Shown here: positions 57,681-64,000 of the stretch, piece after piece
How the letters are laid out: the number at the start of each line of letters is the position of its first letter
Numbering within the stretch: the stretch's first letter is position 1
DNA from: Hymenopus coronatus
Taxonomy: Eukaryota > Arthropoda > Insecta > Mantodea > Hymenopodidae
Length of the DNA: 64,000 nt
Assembly (NCBI GenBank): GCA_030762935.1
Contig: CM060897.1
Coordinates: 112,092,176-112,156,175 of the forward strand
Direction of reading: 5' to 3'
The notes under the pieces: generated by a model
Databases searched by the model: none
Told to the model about the DNA's origin: nothing
Seen by the model: only the letters and a program-made list of their open reading frames with translations
Position numbers and translations under genes: made by a program

Positions 57681-57799
57681 AACACGGAACGTTTTCTAAA
57701 AGTTCTTGTATTTCCGGTGAAATTTCGGTATCGAATTTTGGGTGCAATACAATAATCTCTCGATACATTGTGTACATAGTACGTGTAGAGAAAGTAAAA
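56905..57799 (-). repeat. R870 full-length unit
   Basis: E2 AAAATCTGGTGTGTTCTG to E1 'cgtgtagagaaagtaaaaag'. The CA tract has expanded to (CT)n(CA)n. Confidence 0.92.
57612..57680. repeat. (CT)n(CA)n microsatellite inside R870
   Basis: About 25 CT units followed by nine CA units at the place where other units carry the CA tract. Confidence 0.95.
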
Positions 57800-58235
57800 A
57801 GCATTTTTAGAAAAAGTTTGTATTTGTCCATGTGTCTATGAATATGGTAACTCAAAACCGAAACGTCGGTAAAATACCAAGCTTGGTGTTTAGCTTTAAA
57901 GACCTCCAAGGATGAAACACGAATATTTTGAAGAGATTCCTTCTTTCCAAACTACCTCTTGCATGGAAAAAAGTTTCAACATTTTGATTTTCTCAAAAAT
58001 GGCTCCAACGATTTTGATTAATAAGACACATGTTTAAGATACTTTCATGAAAACGAAATGTATATCTTGAATTTTCTTGTAATAGCCTCTGAAGACCTCT
58101 TCATTGTGGATGACTTTTGTATAACTTTTCATAACCAGTAAATGTAAGAGATGGACTAAAAACGTACTATATAAAAATGTAGATCTTGTTAAATACAATT
58201 TATGTCATATACAGTTTCCCGCAGAATGGACCAAT
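57800..58235 (+). repeat. R870 part lacking both ends
   Basis: Starts 'gcatttttagaaaaagt' at the preceding E1 end and stops at 'gtcatatacagtttccc', where F2 begins. Confidence 0.88.
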
Positions 58236-58530
58236 TCTCACGAGTAGTTGGCAGGTCGAGGGCAGTCCGAAGGTGTGTTAGACGTGTACCCATATGTGTA
58301 TAGGTTTCTCTAAAACATGATGACTCTCGAACGGACCGCTGTCCCCTACCACTGGACAGCAACCATTAGCAAACAAAAGACGAGTCTGTACTAGGGACGA
58401 GAGGCAACATAGTAAAATCTGTTTCTTAGAGACACTGCTGTAAGTCGAGAATCGCACCTCAGTTAAGGGACAAGCAACAGCGAGGGGTGGTTTCCAACCG
58501 CAATCCCCCTAACCACAAACTTTAAAGACT
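58236..58530 (-). repeat. F2 repeat, copy a
   Basis: About 295 bp. Its reverse complement matches 59690-59955 ('acgaatctc-gactt', 'ttttgtttgctaatggtt', 'gtcatcatgtttt' blocks), and its right-hand part matches 59586-59690 and 63957-64000. No coding potential recognised. Confidence 0.8.
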
Positions 58531-58566
58531 GACTTTAGAAGAAGAGTGAGGCAGGGTCATCTTGTT

Positions 58567-59413
58567 CTGAAAAATGTGATGTGTTCCATTCACATGAGTT
58601 TCTCTATATCTCTGCAACAAAGTATTGTTAAAAAGTTTATGGTTCTACTTACTTCTTGCTAGTCGAGAAAAAATAACAGAAATAGTCTTATTACTTGCTT
58701 CCAGGCAAATAAGGGAGTACCATAGGTTAACGTGATGGTCAAAAGCTGGTTGCTATGTGACTGAAGTTCCTTTGTTCGTATGGACAGGAGTTGACTAATT
58801 CCGTATGAGAAAAGAAGTATTTTAAAGCTCAAAGAAATAATAAGGAATATCTCAAAAAACGATCAACTCCACGAAAAAATGTATATAACACAAATTGTGT
58901 GTTTTCACGAGCTCAACATTTTCTGTTGAGTTGCTTTTGTTCATCTCTTACGGTTTACCAGTTATGCAAAACTCCGTAAAATTCATCCAAATTAAAGTTG
59001 TCTTCAGAGGCTATTCCTAGAAAATTCAAGATATAATTTTATTTATCAAGTAAATATCTTTAATAAACGATATTTTAATCAAAATCGTTAGAGCCATTTT
59101 TGAGAAAATCAAAATTGTTTAAATTTGTTCCATGTAAGGGGTAGTTAAAGGTGAGGGGATTTTCTTGAAAATCTTCGCGTCGCAACCTTGGAAGATACCA
59201 AATTAAGTACGAAGTTTGGTATTTAATAGTATTTCCGTTTTTGAGCTATGCTGTCTAAAGTCACACACACAGGAGCTTTTTCTAAAAATGCTTTTTTTGG
59301 ATTCAGGGGGACCCAAAACATGTATTTCTGGTGAAATATCAGTATCGAATTTGGGGTGCAATACAATATCTTCTCTATACACTATGTACATAGTACCTAT
59401 AGAGAAAGTAAAG
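58567..59413 (-). repeat. R870 full-length unit
   Basis: 847 bp, E2 'aatgtgatgtgttccattca' to E1 'ctatagagaaagtaaagat'. Confidence 0.92.
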
Positions 59414-59585
59414 ATATTTTCATAAAAAAGAAATGTATAACTTCAATTTTCTGGGAATAGCCTCTGAAGCCCTCCTTATCGTAAATGACTTCGCACAACT
59501 GGTAAACCGCAAGAGATAAGCAGAAACGTACTACATAAAAATGTAAATCTTGTTAAAACACACAGTTTATGTCGTACACAGAGGC
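59414..59585 (+). repeat. R870 internal fragment joined to F2
   Basis: 'aaagaaatgtataacttca' to 'tttatgtcgtacacagag'; joins F2 at the same R870 position as 58235. Confidence 0.85.
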
Positions 59586-59690
59586 TCCGCAGAGTGGACA
59601 AGTTCTCAAGCAGTTTGTCCAGGGCAGCCCGAAGGTGTGTCAGACGTGTACCCAGACAAACACAGTATTTTTCAAATTATGATAACACTC
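59586..59690 (-). repeat. F2 repeat, copy b (partial)
   Basis: 'gcagagtggacaagttctca' and 'ccgaaggtgtgtcagacgtg' match copy a. Followed by an inverted copy. Confidence 0.8.
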
Positions 59691-59955
59691 GGCGTGACTT
59701 TGAAGTTTGGGTATAGGTAGTTAGTTGTTGGAAATCAACCCTTGCAGTTACCAAGTCTTCCACTTACTGGTCCCTTATCTGAGGCGTGAATCTCGACTTG
59801 CAAGCAGTGTCTTCGAGTCTTCAGGAAACAGAGATTTTACTGCGTTGCTTCTCACCCCTAGTACAGGCTCGTCTTTTGTTTGCTTATGGTTATTGCCCGG
59901 CGACAGGGGGATGCGGTCCCGTTGGAATGTCATCATGTTTTCAAGAAAACTATAC
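59690..59955 (+). repeat. F2 repeat, copy c
   Basis: Inverted relative to copies a and b: 'gaatctcgacttgcaagcag', 'gctcgtcttttgtttgctta', 'tgtcatcatgttttcaagaa'. Open frames of 84 and 121 codons here are not supported by copy a. Confidence 0.8.
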
Positions 59956-60771
59956 TCACTCCGGTGTCCAGTTAGATAGATGGCAACAGCGGATAGCTAT
60001 GGAAGATGTTTGCAATAATTCCTCTCTTACAGATCGAGATAGCGAGAAGGTACAAGATAACTCAGGCGTACTATACTGGATTTCATCGCCAAAGCTCTGG
60101 GTGATAAAGCAATATTCTGTAAGGGAAAAAACAGGGAACAAAGTGCTATAGAAGTGAAATGAATGAAATACAAAGAATAGTGGGGATTTAGTATTGATTA
60201 AACCTCGGGGTTCCAACAAAGGACAAGCGCCACTGTGTGAGTCTTCTTTCGCAACGATGGCATAATTATGGTAATGGCTGTACTGAGGCTGGTGGAAGAT
60301 TGTTGAATAATTACTATACTGAATACTACATGTGTCTGTACTATGTATTCATTACAATGTTTGTAATGACATAACAAATGCCTTGGGTTATTCTGTGCAA
60401 TACTGACCAAACCGGTTAACACGCGTATACACATCATATTCTGTGTTTACATCGATTCCTCTATCAAAGTTGTTCACAATGACTCCTTTACATGCTTGAA
60501 ACCCTGTTTGTTCATACGATACAGCAATTTGGGTATTATCAAATCAGATGCGTTTACACTTACACGCCTTTATTTACCTATTCTCTAACACACTATTCTT
60601 ACAAAAACCTATTTCAAGCTAATCAAAATAAGCATTAGTAGATTGGATTTACACAGATAATATCCTACAATGTCCGACAAAACAGATAAATACTCGATCG
60701 GATATTTCATAAATAAATTATGAATTTAAATACTATATCGTAAAGATTTGACCACTAAACACATTAGATGT
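59956..60771. other. Interval, nothing recognised
   Basis: About 800 bp. An isolated R870-like scrap ('aagctaatcaaaataagcattag', near 60615) is the only similarity noticed. Confidence 0.4.
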
Positions 60772-61140
60772 TTACTTTCTTTGCACATGCTATCTACATA
60801 GTGCATAGGGAAAGTATTGTAATGCTCCCAAAAATTCGATACCGAGATTTAACCGGAAATACATGTTTTGGGTCCCCCTGAATCCAAAAAAAAAAGGCTT
60901 TTTAGAAAAAGGTCCGTGTGTGTATGTGCGCGAGTGTGTCTGTGGACAGCATAGCTCAAAAACGAAAATACCGCTAATACAAACTTGATATGTAAGTTTA
61001 GTATCTTTCAAGGATGCGACACAAAAATATTCAAGAAAATCTTCCTACCCCAAACTACCCTTTACATGGAACATTTTTTGAAAATTTTGATTTTCCAAAA
61101 AATGGCTCTAATGATTTTGATTAAAATATCGTATGTTAAA
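60772..61140 (+). repeat. R870 unit, left part
   Basis: E1 ACTTTCTTTGCACATGCTAT to 'aaaatatcgtatgttaaa'; interrupted by a foldback MITE. Confidence 0.9.
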
Positions 61141-61144
61141 ATCT

Positions 61145-61296
61145 GGACATCTATTGCCGACACGTGATGCACTTGGACATCTGCTAGACGTCTGCTAACC
61201 TCAAAAGAGGATGACAGCGAAGGTTGTCGAAACGCGCCCAGTGTAAGATCATCTACACCATGTCCAAGTGGAGCACGTGTCGGCAATAGATGTCCA
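61145..61296. mobile_element. Foldback MITE nested in R870
   Basis: Arms 61145-61180 and 61261-61296 are inverted repeats matching at 34 of 36 positions (GGACATCTATTGCCGACACG...). The 80-bp middle carries a 16-nt hairpin GACAGCGAAGGTTGTC followed by GAAACG. No coding capacity. Confidence 0.85.
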
Positions 61297-61344
61297 CATT
61301 TGAACAAGATGATAGCTTCACTGTATGTAATGGCTTTTTAAATT
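61297..61344. repeat. Duplicated R870 flank right of the MITE
   Basis: 'atggctttttaaatttttt' then 'actatcgcatattaaag' partly repeats the R870 sequence left of the MITE ('atggctctaatgattttgat', 'atatcgtatgttaaa'). Confidence 0.6.
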
Positions 61345-61736
61345 TTTTTTAAAAACTATCGCATATTAAAGATATTTACATGAAAAATAAAAATTATATC
61401 TTGACTTTTCTGGGAATAGCTTCTGAAGACTACTTTACTCTGGATGAATTTTGTGGCATTTTACATAACTGGTAAACCGTAAGAGATAGACAAAAGCTTA
61501 CTATACAAAATAAGTAGATCTCTTTTAAACACACAATTTATAGCATATACATTCTTTTCGTGGAGTTGTCCATTTTTAGTTATTACTTGTTATTGGTTTC
61601 AGTTTTAAAATACTACAACTTTTCACATACGGGAAAGACAACTGACAATCAAAGAAATGGATTTCATGCACATTACAACTTTTAAAAGATTTGATTATCT
61701 TATGACCTAATGCATTCCATTATTTCCCTTCTATGT
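61345..61736 (+). repeat. R870 unit, middle part
   Basis: From 'atcgcatattaaagatattt' to 'ccattatttcccttctatg', interrupted by a SINE. Confidence 0.9.
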
Positions 61737-62020
61737 CGCCCTCCGTGGTGTAATGGTTACCATGCTGACTTCATATACCCAAGGTCGCGGGTTCAAACCT
61801 GGCGGAGGACGATGGATTTTTTCGGGTGTAAAAATCCTGCATGGCTTCCTTCGGAAGGGAAGTAGAGCCGTTGGTCCCGTGTCGTAGATTTACGGCATGT
61901 AAAATGGGCTTGATAGAGAGGCCTCTGGGCAAAATTAAGCGGTCTTTCACGCCCAGTATAGAATGGGACGCTGAGAACCACAGCAGTTAAAGAGCGTCCA
62001 TAAATAGCACGCCATTTCCA
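61737..62020 (+). mobile_element. tRNA-derived SINE family S3, best copy
   Basis: Head 'ccctccgtggtgtaatggtt', B box GGGTTCAAACCTGG, 'cttccttcggaagggaagta', 'cgtgtcgtagatttacgg', end 'gttaaagagcgtccataaat'. Flanked by duplicated 'atttcccttctact(t)' (61720s and 62025-62040), consistent with a target duplication. Confidence 0.9.
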
Positions 62021-62165
62021 TTTCATTTCCCTTCTACTTACAAGAAGCCATTCCTGCTAATCTTTACTTCGGTTAGCATAAAGTAAATAGAAGAATAAGC
62101 TTTTTAACAATAATTAGTTACAGAGGTGTAGAGAAAGTCATGTGAATGGAATTCATTAGATTTGT
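62021..62165 (+). repeat. R870 unit, right part with E2
   Basis: 'atttcccttctacttacaag' to 'ggaattcattagatttg'. Confidence 0.9.
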
Positions 62166-62194
62166 TTATTTATATATAATATATATGTGCATGG

Positions 62195-62325
62195 CAAGAT
62201 TATTATTTTACCTACATCACGCCAATTGAGATGAAGATTAACAGAAATTGTCTTATTACTCCTTTCTTGTAAGCTGAAGAAAAATAAGGGTATACTCTAG
62301 GCTAAGGCGATAGTGAAATATTTCA
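62195..62325 (-). repeat. R870 subterminal fragment
   Basis: 'gattattattttacctacat' to 'gatagtgaaatatttcaaa'. Confidence 0.75.
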
Positions 62326-62940
62326 AAAACAATAAAGGACTTCGGGCCCTTTATTCTATTCCCCTCTCTTTTCCGTGAGACCCCTGCACGTGACGTTGCA
62401 GATTCTGTTCTGTTTTAGATTGGAACTCTGTCATTGGTCGATTGACCAACATGGCTATGCATGTGCAGGCAGACAGAACTAACGGAAGACTGAATTTCGT
62501 ATTGGAAAAAAGAGCCGATTTTCAGAAACTCCATTTTTACCACTTATTTAGATCCAGTTCATTCACACACATCTAAACTAAGCTAACCTTGCCTGGACGA
62601 AATCCTGAAACCTGCTGTTCACCTGTCCCGTAGCCATATTGTCTCCGTAACCAATAGGAAAGGCTTAGTCTAAAACTGAACTAGAATCTGCAATCTCGCC
62701 TCCTACGAAGTATCTAGTCTACCATAAGTGGAAGTCGAAATTGGGCGCCGCGCAGCTAAATTCAACGACGGTTTGCCCTTCCATCGGAGTGCCATCGTCA
62801 GGTCTCTTGGGGATTATAATTCCAGAAGTCTTCCCCGCATGGCTTGCAAGCATTTCCGGTAACTAAGGAGCAACTCCACCAGCTGCTGCGGTTAAGCGCC
62901 TATACAATCCTTCCAAGAGTTGCTTGGACATAAAAATTAA
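62326..62940. other. GC-richer interval, nothing firm
   Basis: About 600 bp. The motif 'gagtgccatcgtcaggtctc' near 62799-62818 is reminiscent of the 3' regions of Penelope-like elements on the minus strand, but the evidence is weak. Confidence 0.35.
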
Positions 62941-63790
62941 AAATCTGAATTGTTCTAATCACATGATTTTCTCTACATCTCTGCAATAAATAAGTGTTAT
63001 AAAGCTTGTTATTTTATTTACTTAATGCTAATTGAAAAAATTGGCTGAAAAGATCTTATAACCTGCTTCTTTGTAAGTACCATAGGCTAAATCGATAGTC
63101 AAATCTTTTAAAAGCTGGTTCCTAAGTGATTGAAACTCCTTTGTTTGCATGAACGGAAGTTGACTATTTCCCGTATGAAAAAGTATAAACAAGTATTTTA
63201 AAGCTGAAACTAATAACAAGGAATATCTCAAAAACGGCCAAATCCACGAAAAAAAATGTATAAGACATAAATATTGTGTTTTCACGAAATGTACATTTTT
63301 GTGTAGTAAGATTTTGTCTATCTCTTACGGTTTAGCAGTTAAGCAAAATTCATCCAGAAATCTTCAGAGGCTATTCCCAGAAAATTTAAGATATACATTT
63401 TGTTTGCGCTGTAAACATCTTTAATATACGGGATTGTAATCAAAATCGTAAGAACCATTTTCGAGAAAATCAAATTTTTTTTTAACTTTTTTCATGTAAA
63501 GGATACAGATTTTCCTAAAAATCTTTGTGTCGCATTCTTGGAAGATAGTAAATCTAAATACCAAGTTTGGTAGATAACGGTCTTTTCGTTTTCAGCTATG
63601 CTGTCCACAGACACATACAGACATACAGACATACACACATGGTCCTTTTTCTAAAAATGTTTTTTTTTCAGACTCAGGGGACCCCAAAACATATATTTCC
63701 GGTGAAATCTCGACATCGACTTTTTAGGTGGAATACAATACCTTCTCCATCCATTATGTATATTGTACATGCGGGCTAGATAAAGTAAAA
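62941..63790 (-). repeat. R870 full-length unit
   Basis: 850 bp, 'aaatctgaattgttctaatc' to E1 'gctagataaagtaaaaatg'. Confidence 0.92.
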
Positions 63791-63956
63791 ATGCAACCCA
63801 CCCCCCAAAAAAAAATTTGCAACAAAATTACACCAGCGGGTGCACAAGGGCGGTTGCACAAGGCAACCGTTGAGGAGCAATCTTGCTGTCTCTTTTCATC
63901 TCCAACCTCATTTACACCTGTCATCCCTCTAATCTCACATTCCTGCCAGGATATTA
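63791..63956. other. Interval, nothing recognised
   Basis: Short C and A runs, then unassigned sequence. Confidence 0.4.
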
Positions 63957-64000
63957 TCTAACACACCTTGGGCTGCCCTGGGACCGCCAACTGCTCGTCT
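63957..64000 (+). repeat. F2 repeat, copy d, cut by window edge
   Basis: 'tctaacacaccttgggctgc' then 'accgccaactgctcgtct' matches the end of F2 copy a reversed. Confidence 0.75.

Noticed and set aside
57560..57909. Frames rich in Ser-Leu or Glu-Arg repeats
   Set aside because: They are translations of the (CT)n(CA)n microsatellite.
59786..60151. 121-codon frame as a gene
   Set aside because: Overlaps F2 copy c; the matching part of copy a does not keep the frame.
61205..61235. Hammerhead-ribozyme-like arrangement (GGATGA, hairpin, GAAAC) in the MITE
   Set aside because: The conserved CUGANGA core is not matched (C and U positions differ) and the stem does not abut GAAA as required.
62790..62825. 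CTGACGATGG motif on the minus strand, as in Penelope-like ribozyme ends
   Set aside because: No GAAA partner at the right place and no Penelope coding remnant nearby.

Overview
This window is non-coding, AT-rich animal nuclear DNA. No host protein-coding gene can be supported: every long open frame I examined is either a chance frame inside a repeat or a decayed piece of a mobile element. The mixture of tRNA-derived SINEs, RTE/R1-like LINE relics, three kinds of mariner-like DNA transposon, an LTR-retrotransposon fragment and microsatellites points to an invertebrate. The long-TIR mariner at 1147-2056 is of a kind I associate with arthropods, so an arthropod is my best guess, but the species is not identifiable from the sequence alone.

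The dominant feature is one interspersed repeat family, called R870 here, with a full unit of about 820-895 bp. Counted by hand, more than 50 full, truncated or interrupted segments cover about 36 kb (roughly 57%) of the window in both orientations. '+' orientation is defined as running from end E1 (ACTTTCTCTACACG...) to end E2 (...GTAGAGAAAGTCATGTG AATGGAACACATCAGATTTTT). The two ends share an inverted ACTTTCTCTA motif. E1 is a 44-bp hairpin, E2 a small stem-loop, and every unit carries an internal GT/CA microsatellite and a 20-bp palindrome. No protein is encoded. The units form head-to-tail tandems, E1-to-E1 inverted pairs and foldbacks. Two copies of a mariner element supply mutual empty sites, and these indicate T^T insertion without target duplication. 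This fits a Helentron/HINE-like (DINE-1-like) non-autonomous rolling-circle element, which remains an inference.

Layout: 1-585 R870 tail; 1147-2056 long-TIR mariner; 3345-3925 R870; 4386-5612 mariner pseudogene; 7140-7690 LINE 3' relic; 8287-16876 dense R870 with a four-unit tandem at its right end; 16877-17850 LTR retrotransposon fragment; 18590-20290 LINE relics including an RNase H domain; 20360-21086 SINE and (CT)n inside a 17-bp direct repeat; 21139-33275 R870 with nested SINEs and LINE scraps; 32124-33899 and 38679-40030 two copies of a deleted mariner, each carrying R870; 34198-56890 R870 with nested SINEs; 56905-60000 R870 interleaved with a second repeat (F2); 60772-63790 R870 with a foldback MITE and a SINE. 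Layering gives relative ages: deleted mariner, then R870, then SINEs.
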